In this document: one piece after another, positions 1 to 8,375 of the stretch
Layout of the letters: the number at the start of each line of letters is the position of its first letter
Position numbering within the stretch: the stretch's first letter is position 1
Origin: Paenarthrobacter sp. Z7-10
GTDB taxonomy: Bacteria; Actinomycetota; Actinomycetes; Actinomycetales; Micrococcaceae
DNA length: 63,268 nucleotides
Assembly: GCF_026932795.1 (NCBI RefSeq)
Contig: NZ_JADPVH010000019.1
Coordinates: forward strand, 1-63,268
Direction of reading: 5' to 3'
Notes under the pieces: generated by a model
Told to the model about the DNA's origin: nothing
Seen by the model: the letters and a program-made list of their open reading frames with translations, nothing else
Databases searched by the model: none
Position numbers and translations under genes: made by a program

Positions 1-78
1 GGGGGGGGGATTACGCCCCCGGAATCATATCTGCGCACGGCTCCGTGCCCATCGCCAGTCCCCGAAAGGTCCACTTCC

Positions 79-732
79 ATGCGTCGACGCCCGTTTTCCT
101 CTCCCGCCCTGGTGCTCGCCTCGGCGCTGACCGTCGTCGTCCTCGCCGCCGGCTGCGCCCCCTCACAATCGAGCGCCGCCTCCCCGTCGAGCGTGACTGC
201 TGCCTCGGACGCCGTCGGCACCAGCTCGGCCAGCGCAGCGGACGCTGGCCCCGCCTGGGCGTTGGATTTCGCTGGATCGGGGGAGCGGATCAAGTCCGCC
301 GGCCTGCAGATCCTCGATGCCGAGGGCACAGTGGAGCATTACCACGCCCATCTGGATATTTTCGTGGACGGCAACAAGGTTGCCGTGCCGGCCAATATCG
401 GCTTTGCCGTCGACGCGAGCGGACAGGCAACCGGGATTTCGGCACTGCACACCCACGACACCTCCGGCGTGGTGCACATCGAAGCGGCCACCGCCGGTAA
501 AAAGTACATTCTGGGGCAGCTGCTGACCGAATGGGGTGTCCTTGGCACGGACGGAAGCATCGGCGGTAAAACCGGGCGCGGAGACCAGGGCTGGCATCTG
601 GTGGTGAACGGGGCCAAGGACGACGCGGACCCCACGTCCTTGACGCTGCGGGCGCATCAGGAGATCGCGCTTGTGTATGGGAAAGACCCGGCGTCCATTC
701 CGGCCAGCTTCGACTTCCCGGCCGGCGAATAG
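79..732 (+). CDS. Secreted lipoprotein with HTHD motif, function unknown
   Basis: A 217-aa predicted lipoprotein. The N-terminus has arginines, a hydrophobic stretch and a lipobox LAAGC, with C26 as the lipidation site, so the mature protein should be anchored on the outer face of the membrane. A low-complexity Ser/Ala linker (about residues 27-55) precedes a compact domain containing HAHLDIFVDG, VPANIGF, LHTHDTSGVVHIE and a C-terminal region around GWHLVVNG. The clustered histidines look like a metal-binding surface, but that is inference. The ATG at 79 has a weak GAAAGG ribosome site about 9 nt upstream. The perM-like gene follows in the same direction 16 nt after the stop. I recall similar domains in actinobacteria but know no established role. 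Confidence 0.8.
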   Translation: MRRRPFSSPALVLASALTVVVLAAGCAPSQSSAASPSSVTAASDAVGTSSASAADAGPAWALDFAGSGERIKSAGLQILDAEGTVEHYHAHLDIFVDGNKVAVPANIGFAVDASGQATGISALHTHDTSGVVHIEAATAGKKYILGQLLTEWGVLGTDGSIGGKTGRGDQGWHLVVNGAKDDADPTSLTLRAHQEIALVYGKDPASIPASFDFPAGE

Positions 733-748
733 CCCTGGCGCCGTAGCT

Positions 749-2092
749 ATGGCTGTGGGCAGCACCATGGGAGCATGGAAGACGATGAAAACGACAGCAG
801 GCACCGGCCAGCAGGGGTTTCCGATGCCGTTATGGCTGCAGGGCATCCTCGAGTCGGCGCAGGCGGCCGCGATTTCAGCCCTGCTGGTTGGAGTGGCGCT
901 TGTCGGGGTGTGGTGGTCGGATGGCTTCCAAAATCAAACTGCCGATGCGCTGGCCCGCTTGGCCGGCCAAGTTTGGTTGGTGCTGCACGGTGTTCCGTTG
1001 AACCTGAGCTTCAACGACGGACCCAGCTCCGCCTCAATGCAGACTGGCACGCTGCACGTGATTCCACTGGGGCTGACCCTGATTCCGTTCCTGTTGTCCT
1101 GGCGGGCAGGGCGCCGGTTGGCCCGGGCATCCTACGCCGACCAGCTGTGGCAGGGACTACTGGGCGCGCTCGCCATCTATGCCGCAGCCGGACTGGGAAC
1201 GGCCTTCGTGTGCCGCACGCAGGCGGCCAATGCGAACCTGGTACTGGGTGCGGTAGTGCCGCTGATTCCGGTGGGGCTAGGACTGATCGTCGGTGCCCGC
1301 CGGGAGGCAGCTGGCTGGGGACGGCTGATTGGCGTTGACGCGGCGCACTGGATTGCCCGGACCAGTCAGCACTCGCGCTGGGCCGGTTCTTATGTCTGGG
1401 CAGCGGTCCGGGCGGGGCTGCTGGCCGTGGCCGCCGCCGTGACGCTCTGCGCCGTGCTGCTGGTGGTCGATATCGGCTGGCATTGGTCAGACATTGTGGC
1501 CGTCTATGAAGGTCTGCAGACCGGCGTGGTCGGTGGGGCGGTACTGACGTTCGCCCAGCTGGGTTTCATCCCGAACCTGGTGATCGCCACCCTGGCTTGG
1601 GCTTCCGGCGCAGGTTTCGCGCTCGGCACCGGCTCTACTGTGTCGTCGCTGGCCACCATGGTGGCTCCCGTTCCGGCCATTCCGGTGCTCAGCGCACTGC
1701 CCGTGGGCCAGCTCAGCTGGGGCGTCGTGGCGTTGGTGATACCAGTGTTCGCGGGCGCGCTGGGCGGCTGGTGGTTCCTGCGCGAGGGGGAAAACCATTT
1801 TGACGAGTGGCTGTCCATCAAAGTCAGGACACGCTGGTTTACCGCGGTGGTCTCGACCCTGGTGCTGGGGGCCGCCGTTGGTCTGGCCGCGGCATTGATC
1901 ACGGCCGTTCTGGCTTGGCTGTCCCGCGGCTCGGCGGGGATAGGCAGGCTGACCGACATAGGACCTGATGTTCTGACCTCCGCCGCCTGCGTTGGTGCGG
2001 AAGTGGCCGTCGGCGTCGTCGTCGGCTTCGCCGCCGGACCGTGGCTGGAGCGCCGGCCGCAGGAATTCCAGCGGGAGGCCGACGACGACTAG
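749..2092 (+). CDS. perM: PerM-like polytopic membrane protein (DUF6350 family)
   Basis: A membrane protein of about 447 aa with roughly ten or more hydrophobic segments, for example ISALLVGVALVGVWW near the N-terminus and a series of Ala/Val/Leu-rich helices. It lies directly upstream of purN, as the mycobacterial perM (Rv0955) lies before purN and purH. PerM is linked to cell division and persistence there. The identification rests on topology, length and synteny rather than a catalytic motif. The start is uncertain: the frame is open from 671, but 749 avoids overlap with the lipoprotein gene, and ATG 785 is another option. No strong ribosome site precedes 749. Confidence 0.7.
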   Translation: MAVGSTMGAWKTMKTTAGTGQQGFPMPLWLQGILESAQAAAISALLVGVALVGVWWSDGFQNQTADALARLAGQVWLVLHGVPLNLSFNDGPSSASMQTGTLHVIPLGLTLIPFLLSWRAGRRLARASYADQLWQGLLGALAIYAAAGLGTAFVCRTQAANANLVLGAVVPLIPVGLGLIVGARREAAGWGRLIGVDAAHWIARTSQHSRWAGSYVWAAVRAGLLAVAAAVTLCAVLLVVDIGWHWSDIVAVYEGLQTGVVGGAVLTFAQLGFIPNLVIATLAWASGAGFALGTGSTVSSLATMVAPVPAIPVLSALPVGQLSWGVVALVIPVFAGALGGWWFLREGENHFDEWLSIKVRTRWFTAVVSTLVLGAAVGLAAALITAVLAWLSRGSAGIGRLTDIGPDVLTSAACVGAEVAVGVVVGFAAGPWLERRPQEFQREADDD

Positions 2093-2113
2093 GGCCTTCG
2101 CGCGTTGGTCCCC

Positions 2114-2119
2114 TACTGT
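2114..2119 (+). promoter_or_regulatory. -10 box of a leaderless purN transcript
   Basis: TACTGT matches the TANNNT form of an actinobacterial -10 element and ends 6 nt before the purN ATG at 2126. There is no Shine-Dalgarno sequence in between. This spacing would put the transcription start on the start codon. No clear -35 box is seen. Confidence 0.55.
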
Positions 2120-2125
2120 TGGACC

Positions 2126-2686
2126 ATGCGTCTCGTTGTCCTCGTCTCCGGCTCCGGCTCGAATTTGCAGGCGGTACTCGACGCCGTCTCAGCCGGAACG
2201 TTGGAAGTCCAGATTGCGGCCGTTGGGGCGGACCGGCCCGGGACCGGCGGTGTTGCCCGTTCCGCTGATGCCGGCATCGAGACCTTCGTGGTCAACTTCA
2301 AGGACTACGCGACGCGCAGCGATTGGGATGAGGCTCTGCTCGCGGCCGTCGCGGCGTACCAGCCCGACTATGTGCTCTCCTCCGGATTTATGCGCATCGT
2401 GGCAGCAGGCTTTATCGAGGCCTTTCCCGGCCGGTACCTAAACACCCATCCGGCGCTGCTGCCCTCCTTCCCCGGGGCCCACGGTGTGCGGGACGCCCTC
2501 GCCTACGGCGTCAAGGTCACGGGCTGCACGGTGCACATCGCGGATGCAGGCGTCGACACCGGTCCCATTCTTGCGCAGACGGCCGTGGCGGTCCGCGGCG
2601 ACGACACCGAGGAGAGCCTGCACGAACGCATCAAGGTGGCCGAGCGGGAGCTTCTCATTCGGGTCTTGGGTGAACTGACGGCCTGA
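2126..2686 (+). CDS. purN: Phosphoribosylglycinamide formyltransferase PurN
   Basis: A 186-aa GAR transformylase that moves a formyl group from 10-formyl-THF to GAR in step 3 of purine synthesis. The fold begins with VVLVSGSGSNLQA. The catalytic triad falls at the E. coli positions: N106 and H108 in NTHPALLPSFPG, and D144 in GVDTGPILA. The length is close to the family norm. ATG 2126 was chosen over the upstream in-frame start at 2105 because it gives the conserved MRLVVLVSG beginning and sits 6 nt after a -10 box. purH lies 5.7 kb downstream, separated by the minus-strand cell-wall-recycling genes and a VOC gene. Confidence 0.96.
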   Translation: MRLVVLVSGSGSNLQAVLDAVSAGTLEVQIAAVGADRPGTGGVARSADAGIETFVVNFKDYATRSDWDEALLAAVAAYQPDYVLSSGFMRIVAAGFIEAFPGRYLNTHPALLPSFPGAHGVRDALAYGVKVTGCTVHIADAGVDTGPILAQTAVAVRGDDTEESLHERIKVAERELLIRVLGELTA

Positions 2687-2716
2687 TCGGAGGAACGGCG
2701 GAACGGCGTCGGGCAA

Positions 2717-3742
2717 TCAACCGGGGGAACTTGCGGGACCGGCGGAGCCCGGCGGGAAGATACTATCCAGTTCCGTGAGGTCCGCGGCCGTCGGCTCCCA
2801 GCTGAGGGCCGCAAGGTTCGCTTGGACTTGGTCCGGTGTCGTGGCGCCGGCGATCACACTGGATACGGCTGGACGGGAGAGAAGCCAGGACATGGCGACA
2901 TGCAATTCGGTGATGCCGCGTGCGACGGCGAACTGCCGCAGCTTTTCCAGCCGGGGCCAGTCCGCCTCTGCGAGCAGTGACTGCCGGGAATGTGTTAATC
3001 GGCTTCCGGTGGGCGCCCCTTGGGAATACTTGCCGGTCAGGAGTCCGTTGGCGAGCGGATAGTAGGGCAATACCCCGAGGCCATATGCCTGCGCGGCCGG
3101 TATCACGTCGTTCTCGGCGCGCCGGTCAAGCAGGTTGTAGTGATTCTGAGCCGAGATGAAGCGTGAGCCGGGGCGCTTGCGGGCCTCAAATTCGGCTTCG
3201 GCGATCTGCCACCCGGCGAAGTTCGAGTGCCCGAAATAGCGCACCTTTCCGGACTTCACAAGCGTTTCCAGAGCGTCCAAGGTCTCGTCGATGGGTGTGC
3301 GCGGGTCCGGCGTGTGGAATTGGTAGAGGTCGATCCACTCGGTGCGAAGCCGGCGCAGGGACGCTTCGACCGCCCTGACAATGTACCGGCGGGAGCCACG
3401 GGCCTGGAAATCTTCGGCGTTCCCGGCGTCCGGAGGCATGCCAAACTTCGTCGCCACAATGAGGTCATCCCGGTCGGACCCAAGCGCATTGCCCAGGATC
3501 TCCTCGCTGCGTCCCGCTGGCCGGCCGTAGTTGTCCGCCGTATCGAAGAGCGTGACGCCGGCGTCGATCGCCGCCCGGACCAGCTCCGTTGCCGCTTGGG
3601 GGCTTTCCGTGGGTGTTCCAGATCGTCCGAGGTTGCTGCAGCCCAAGCCAAGCACCGAGACGGCGATGCCGGAGCGACCAAGCTGACGGTGCTCAATCAC
3701 GTTCCGGGCAGGCACCAGATCGACGCAAGGAAAAGGAAGCAT
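2717..3742 (-). CDS. Aldo/keto reductase
   Basis: A 341-aa NADPH-dependent oxidoreductase of the AKR superfamily with a TIM-barrel fold. The catalytic tetrad is visible: D67 and Y72 in FDTADNYG, K99 in VATKFG and H143 in LYQFHTPD. Cofactor-binding text such as GHSNFAGWQIAEA follows. The substrate cannot be inferred. The start at 3742 is preceded by TATAAG (3756-3761), which would give a very short leader. GTG 3700 (327 aa, beginning VIEHRQLGRSG) is a credible alternative. The frame stays open upstream into the next gene, but that part is shadow sequence. Confidence 0.9.
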   Translation of the reverse strand: MLPFPCVDLVPARNVIEHRQLGRSGIAVSVLGLGCSNLGRSGTPTESPQAATELVRAAIDAGVTLFDTADNYGRPAGRSEEILGNALGSDRDDLIVATKFGMPPDAGNAEDFQARGSRRYIVRAVEASLRRLRTEWIDLYQFHTPDPRTPIDETLDALETLVKSGKVRYFGHSNFAGWQIAEAEFEARKRPGSRFISAQNHYNLLDRRAENDVIPAAQAYGLGVLPYYPLANGLLTGKYSQGAPTGSRLTHSRQSLLAEADWPRLEKLRQFAVARGITELHVAMSWLLSRPAVSSVIAGATTPDQVQANLAALSWEPTAADLTELDSIFPPGSAGPASSPG

Positions 3743-3776
3743 GGGGACATCATTACTTATACCTTCACAGAATCTT

Positions 3777-4955
3777 CTAAGAATCCGCCCATCTTGCCGC
3801 AGGGCGCTCGGGCGTTGCCCCGGGCAGCGAGGCATAGACCTTCCCGGCCACCGCCCGGCGCAGGAGTTGCAGGTCAGGACCGGCACGATGGGGATGAACC
3901 CGGTTGGTAAGCAGCACCACGGTGAGCTCGGCGTGCCGATCCACCAGCAGGGAGGTGCCGGTGAAACCCGTGTGACCTCGGGCATGCCTCCCGGAACTGC
4001 CCATCCAGGACGTCTCGCCAATCCGCAACCCCAGCCCATGGCCGAAGGCGGGTCCAGCCGCGGTGCGCGCCGCGGACAGCGAGTTTGGCAGTTGGTCACA
4101 CCACATGTGCGCGGCCGTTTCCGGCGTAAGGAAGTCCGTCAGCCCGGTTCGCAAGGCCTCACCCAGGTTCAACAGACCGGCAGCGGTGCCAAACAGCCCG
4201 GCATTGCCGCAGGCACCACCCAAGGACCAGGCAGCCTCATCATGGACGCTGCCGCGCACCAGGCCCCGACCCAGTTCGGGCATTAACTCGGTGGCCGCAC
4301 ATTCTTCCGGTGCCGGCGCGAAGTTCAATCCGCCGGGCAGTCTGGAAAGCACCTTGGCTTCCACCAGGTCGCGCCATCGCTGCCCGGTTGCCCGCTCCGC
4401 CAATGCCATCACGGTGTTGTAGCCGACACACGAGTACTCAAATCGGGCTCCCGAAGCCTCTGTCAGCGGCACGGTCAGAAGATCGGCCAGCAGGGCCGCC
4501 CGATCGAAGGGCATCCCGGCCTCCAGCGCCTTGCGCCAGCCGCCCCACGTGGGCGGCAGCCCCGCGGTATGCGTCAGCAGCTGCCGCAGCGTGGCCGACT
4601 CCCGGCCGGCACTGCGATATTCTGCCAGCCAGTGCGCCAGCGGCCGGTCCAAATCGAGCAGCCCCGCCTCGACCAGGGTCAGGGCTGTCAGGGCGGTAAG
4701 GATCTTGGTGATGGAGGCCAGGTCGTAAAAGGTGTCCGGCCCGGCTGCTGGCCGCGAGGCGGGCGGGAGCTGCGCGCCGTCCTCCCCGCAGCGCACGGCG
4801 TCGCCGACGGCGATGACGGGCCAGCGCTGCCCGCGCACCGCGACGGCGCACACGGCGGAGGGGAGCGTGCCGTCGTCGACCGCCCGCCGCAGGATCCGCT
4901 CGATCCCGGCTGCTATTGCCCGCTGATCCACGGCGCTACGCGTCGTCTCTCGCAT
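3777..4955 (-). CDS. Serine hydrolase of the beta-lactamase/AmiE type
   Basis: A 392-aa penicillin-binding-protein-like hydrolase (class C beta-lactamase fold). The S-x-x-K motif is S81-ITK84 within YDLASITK. The second motif region is YSCVGYN at about 184-190, and the third is HTG in GHTGFTGT. There is no signal peptide, so it should be cytoplasmic. It follows murQ with a 20-bp overlap and nagZ lies further upstream. In Bacillus subtilis the matching operon encodes AmiE, an S12-fold N-acetylmuramyl-L-alanine amidase. By context this is probably the amidase that removes the peptide from MurNAc, though an esterase role is possible. ATG 4955 was chosen over 4997 because it overlaps the murQ end only slightly. 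Confidence 0.85.
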   Translation of the reverse strand: MRETTRSAVDQRAIAAGIERILRRAVDDGTLPSAVCAVAVRGQRWPVIAVGDAVRCGEDGAQLPPASRPAAGPDTFYDLASITKILTALTALTLVEAGLLDLDRPLAHWLAEYRSAGRESATLRQLLTHTAGLPPTWGGWRKALEAGMPFDRAALLADLLTVPLTEASGARFEYSCVGYNTVMALAERATGQRWRDLVEAKVLSRLPGGLNFAPAPEECAATELMPELGRGLVRGSVHDEAAWSLGGACGNAGLFGTAAGLLNLGEALRTGLTDFLTPETAAHMWCDQLPNSLSAARTAAGPAFGHGLGLRIGETSWMGSSGRHARGHTGFTGTSLLVDRHAELTVVLLTNRVHPHRAGPDLQLLRRAVAGKVYASLPGATPERPAARWADS

Positions 4956-5889
4956 CGCGCAGCTGGCCGGCGTGCTGTTCCAACACGGCGGCAGCACGGT
5001 CCGGTGGCAGGCCCGTCATAATGACCAGGATGGCGGCTTTGACGGATCCGTCAACCTCGCGCAGGGTGGCTGCCGCGGTGGCGGCATCGGTTCCGGTGGC
5101 ACGAATGACGGTCCGTTCGCTGCGGGCGCGAAGTTTTTCGTTGCTGGCCCGCAGATCGACCATGAGGTTGCGGTACGTCTTGCCAAGCCGAACCATGGCA
5201 ATGGTGCTGATCATATTGAGCACCATTTTTTGCGCGGTCCCGGCCTTGAGCCGAGTGGATCCGGTCAGGAGCTCGGGACCGACCTCGATTTCCAGTGCAA
5301 TGTCCGCGTTCCGTCCCAGCGCCGAGCCCTGATTGCAGGCGAACCCGATGGTCAGCGCGCCGGCGGCACCGGCGGCTTCCAGCGCCGCCAGGACATAGGG
5401 GGTCCGCCCGGATGCGGAAATGCCCAGCACCGAATCCGCCGTGGTCAGGTTCAGAGCGGCCATGTCCGCGGCGCCGGCGGCCGCGTTATCCTCGGCGTTT
5501 TCGACGGCGGAGCCGATGGCCCGTGCGCCGCCGGCCATCACGCCCACGACCAAAGACGGATCGGTGCCAAAGGTGGGCGGACATTCGCTCGCGTCCAGGA
5601 CGCCGAGCCGACCCGGGGTTCCAGCTCCCACATAGATCAGCCGACCGCCGCGGGACATGCGCTCCGAAATCCGGTCGATGGCCCCGGCGATGACGGCAGT
5701 GGCACCGGCAATGGCGGCCGGAACCACGGCATCCTGGGCGTTCATCGCCGCCACGAGGGTTGCCGTGTCCAAGGCGGCAAGATCCCCAAACTGGTCATTG
5801 GAGGATTCCGTCACGAGTTCCTCGAGCTCTGCCCTGAGCTCTGCCCTGAGCTCTGCCCTGAGCTCTGCGCGTTGGTCCGAGCCGGTCAT
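4936..5889 (-). CDS. murQ: N-acetylmuramic acid 6-phosphate etherase MurQ
   Basis: A 317-aa SIS-domain enzyme that cleaves the lactyl ether of MurNAc-6-phosphate to GlcNAc-6-phosphate in cell-wall recycling. Family text is clear: ESSNDQFGDLAALDT, YVGAGTPGRLGVLDASECPP, GISASGRTPYV and NLMVDLRASNEKL. The ATG at 5889 has GAGAGG 7-8 nt upstream, and the 364-aa frame extending to 6030 is not needed. An N-terminal stretch RAEL is repeated four times before the conserved domain, from a 12-bp tandem repeat. The gene lies 80 bp downstream of nagZ and overlaps the serine hydrolase. No MurNAc kinase, PTS or MurR regulator is adjacent. Confidence 0.95.
   Translation of the reverse strand: MTGSDQRAELRAELRAELRAELEELVTESSNDQFGDLAALDTATLVAAMNAQDAVVPAAIAGATAVIAGAIDRISERMSRGGRLIYVGAGTPGRLGVLDASECPPTFGTDPSLVVGVMAGGARAIGSAVENAEDNAAAGAADMAALNLTTADSVLGISASGRTPYVLAALEAAGAAGALTIGFACNQGSALGRNADIALEIEVGPELLTGSTRLKAGTAQKMVLNMISTIAMVRLGKTYRNLMVDLRASNEKLRARSERTVIRATGTDAATAAATLREVDGSVKAAILVIMTGLPPDRAAAVLEQHAGQLRDARDDA
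5824..5871. repeat. 12-bp tandem repeat x4 in murQ 5' end
   Basis: Four consecutive units based on GAGCTCTGCCCT on the plus strand; the last has two changes. They encode four RAEL/AEL repeats in MurQ. The period is a multiple of three, so the reading frame is kept. Confidence 0.9.
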
Positions 5890-5969
5890 CGGTATTCCTC
5901 TCGAGGGAAAAGGCCTGTGCCATCCACGGTAGTTTAATCCCGAAGCATTCGCCCCGGCGGCTGCGCACG

Positions 5970-7685
5970 CTATCCGCCGGTCAACAGCGTGGTAACTGCC
6001 TGTGCGGTGACCAGGGACGATCCGCGGCAATCGAGCAGGACCGTCGGCGGCGCGGTGAGGGGTGGGACGCCGGCATTGACGCAGATCGCCTGCGGCGCAA
6101 GGGCAGCTATCTGCGCCAGCGCGGCCAGCTGGCTGCTGCCCGCAGCTAAGGAATCGGCCAGCACGACGACCACCGCGCCTTCCGGGATGCCAGCTGCCAG
6201 CTCCGCGGCGTTGATGGCGTGCAGCTGCACCGATTCACTCAACACCGAAGCAATCAGGTTCCGGCCCGGCCCCGCTGCCATATTGTGTCCGGTCCGAATA
6301 TCGATCAGGTATACCGTCGGACCCACCGGTCGGGGCGCCTCCATGCCGGCCGGGATCCGCAGGTCGCAGGCCCGCCGGGCCGCGGCGACCCAATCCGGCT
6401 CCGGATTCGAAGGAGCCACTGAGCCAGGTGCCGGGAAAGGAGCCGATGCCCACGCGGCGAAGCCGGCAACCCGTGCCGCGGCACGCTCCAGCACGCGCAA
6501 CGGCAGTTCCCCGCTCCGGACCGCGGCCAGCAGAGCGTCGCGGACCTCGCAGTACTCGGCTTCATCCTTTTGGACCGATGCGGGGGAACCTGAAGGGTAC
6601 GTCGGGGTGGGGGTGGTGGAGGGCGCCGTCTGAGCGGTGGTGTTGTAAGGGCCCGCAGGGTCGGGGGCGGGGAAAGGCATGTCAGACGGGCCCGTCGGGC
6701 CGGGGGCGGCGGAAGGTGTCGTCTCGCCGGTGGTGTTGTTGGGGCCCGATCGGCGTGGGGCGTCGGCAGGAGGATTGGACGGATTGCCCACGCAGAGCAG
6801 ATCCGCGCCGGCAAGTAAGGCCTGCACCGCGCCGGGGCCGGACCCGACCGAGGCCCTGATCGCTGCCATATCGAGGGCATCGGTGATTTGCAGACCTTCG
6901 AAGCCTAGGGCGCGCAACCGCGCGCCCGCGGCAGGATTCAGGGTGGCCGGCAGCTCTGCCTGTTCGGCGTCGCCCAGTCCGGGGACCACGATATGTGCGC
7001 TCATCACGGCGGTCACCCCTGCGTCCACGGCCGCCCGGAAGGGCGGCAGATGGTCACGTTCCAGTTGGCTTGGGAGCAGATTCAGCCGCGGCAACCCCAG
7101 ATGCGAGTCCGAGACCGTGTCCCCATGCCCGGGGAAGTGTTTGGCGCAGGCGCCCACCCCGTTCCGCTGGATGCCTTGGATCATGGCGGCGGTGTGCCGG
7201 CTGACCAGGGCCGTATCGGCGCCGAAGGACCGGATCCCTATCACTGGATTCAACGGATTCGTGTTTACGTCCGCCACCGGGGCGAGCACCAGATTCACGC
7301 CGGCCTGCCGGCACATCCGTCCGATGGCCGCACCGGCCGCCTCGGTGAGGGCAACGTCGTCGAGCCTTCCCAACACGGCAGCACCCGGCAGGTGCGAACC
7401 GGTGGCCGACTCCAGCCGGGTAACGTCCCCGCCCTCTTCGTCCACGCCGATGATGGCCTGTGGATTCACGGCCCGGATTTGCGCGGACAGGGCCGCCAGC
7501 TGGCCGGGGGAGCCCGGCTCGATGTTGGAACTGAAATACACAACTCCCGCAAGCCCGTTGGTGAGGGCCGATTCCAGCCACGGCGGAGCAGTGGTGCCCC
7601 GGAAACCGGGCCAGATGACGCCATTGACCTGCCGGAGCAGCTGCGTGGAGTCTGTTCCGTTTGGTCCGGGCTCTGTGGTGCTCAT
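5970..7685 (-). CDS. nagZ: Beta-N-acetylglucosaminidase NagZ (GH3)
   Basis: A 571-aa glycoside hydrolase family 3 enzyme that removes GlcNAc from GlcNAc-MurNAc muropeptides. The substrate loop VDEEGGDVTRLE is at about 81-92. The catalytic loop KHFPGHGDTVSDSH at 182-195 contains the D193-H195 acid/base dyad, and D269 in QITDALDM is the likely nucleophile. A Pro/Thr/Ser-rich insert with an imperfect 31-aa repeat occupies about residues 301-374, after the barrel. The C-terminal part (about 390-571) resembles the second domain of Gram-positive NagZ. No signal peptide is visible. ATG 7685 was chosen because upstream residues look non-conserved. It leads murQ and the serine hydrolase on the minus strand. 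Confidence 0.92.
   Translation of the reverse strand: MSTTEPGPNGTDSTQLLRQVNGVIWPGFRGTTAPPWLESALTNGLAGVVYFSSNIEPGSPGQLAALSAQIRAVNPQAIIGVDEEGGDVTRLESATGSHLPGAAVLGRLDDVALTEAAGAAIGRMCRQAGVNLVLAPVADVNTNPLNPVIGIRSFGADTALVSRHTAAMIQGIQRNGVGACAKHFPGHGDTVSDSHLGLPRLNLLPSQLERDHLPPFRAAVDAGVTAVMSAHIVVPGLGDAEQAELPATLNPAAGARLRALGFEGLQITDALDMAAIRASVGSGPGAVQALLAGADLLCVGNPSNPPADAPRRSGPNNTTGETTPSAAPGPTGPSDMPFPAPDPAGPYNTTAQTAPSTTPTPTYPSGSPASVQKDEAEYCEVRDALLAAVRSGELPLRVLERAAARVAGFAAWASAPFPAPGSVAPSNPEPDWVAAARRACDLRIPAGMEAPRPVGPTVYLIDIRTGHNMAAGPGRNLIASVLSESVQLHAINAAELAAGIPEGAVVVVLADSLAAGSSQLAALAQIAALAPQAICVNAGVPPLTAPPTVLLDCRGSSLVTAQAVTTLLTGG
6561..6746. repeat. Imperfect 93-bp direct repeat x2 inside nagZ
   Basis: The insert of NagZ has two units starting GPNNTTGETTPS (residue 314) and GPYNTTAQTAPS (residue 345), 31 codons apart. 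The nucleotide copies have diverged. The unit encodes Pro/Thr/Ser-rich linker only. Confidence 0.7.
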
Positions 7686-7910
7686 TGGCGTACCGTTCCT
7701 CGAATCGTGTGGCCGCAGGGTGGTCCATACCCAGTCGATCACGGCGGAAGCGCTTTTGTCCGCATCCGTGGGCTGGTAGTCGGTGCCGTGGAACCTTCGT
7801 TGGCGATCTGTGCTCGGATGGCCGTTTGTGCTCAAATAAGGACATCGGGTCAACGCCAAGGGCGGGAATTGCGGCGAAGGCAGCAGGTCAACGGACAAAT
7901 GGAGGTCAGC

Positions 7911-8312
7911 ATGGAGTGGAAGCTTGAAGTTATCCCGGTTCCGGTAGCGGATGTGGATGCGTCGAAAAAGTTCTATGCCGAGGCGGTCGGATTCACCGTC
8001 GACCATGATGTAAGGCCGCGCCCGGACATGCGGGTGGTCCAGCTGACCCCGGCGGGCTCGGCCTGCTCGATTGTCCTTGGCGTCTCCGGATCGGCTCCCG
8101 GTTCCCTCAAGGGCCTGCAGCTGGTGGTGGAAGACATCAACGCGGCACGCCAGGAGCTCGTATTACGCGGCGTGGCGGTCAGCGAGGTGACCCACCTTGG
8201 GGAGGGGAACGGCAGTGCTTTCCTCTTCTTTGACGATCCTGACGGCAACAGCTGGTCGGTGCAGGAACTGCGGCGGGCGGAAGCAACGCACGGCACCGAG
8301 GCGAAGGCATAA
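7911..8312 (+). CDS. VOC/glyoxalase-family protein
   Basis: A 133-aa vicinal-oxygen-chelate domain protein. It shows the usual layout: WKLEVIPVPVADVDASKKFY at the start, a central FTVDHD segment, and FFDDPDGNSWSVQEL at the end. The small size fits a single VOC module that works as a dimer. The substrate is unknown; family members include glyoxalases, dioxygenases and resistance proteins. ATG 7911 is supported by GGAGG at 7901-7905. It is divergent from nagZ with a 225-bp gap and lies 63 bp before purH on the same strand. Confidence 0.9.
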   Translation: MEWKLEVIPVPVADVDASKKFYAEAVGFTVDHDVRPRPDMRVVQLTPAGSACSIVLGVSGSAPGSLKGLQLVVEDINAARQELVLRGVAVSEVTHLGEGNGSAFLFFDDPDGNSWSVQELRRAEATHGTEAKA

Positions 8313-8375
8313 ACTTTCCGTGGCCCCTTTGCCAGCCATCAGCCGCGTTCGTCGATACATTTTGGAGAAGCTTTC

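Noticed and set aside
1-78. Poly-G run at the window start as a feature
   Set aside because: Nine G followed by ordinary sequence; nothing recognisable and its left side is cut by the window.
3742-4099. N-terminal 119-residue extension of the aldo/keto reductase
   Set aside because: It is out-of-frame sequence of the serine hydrolase gene; the reductase begins at 3742 or 3700.
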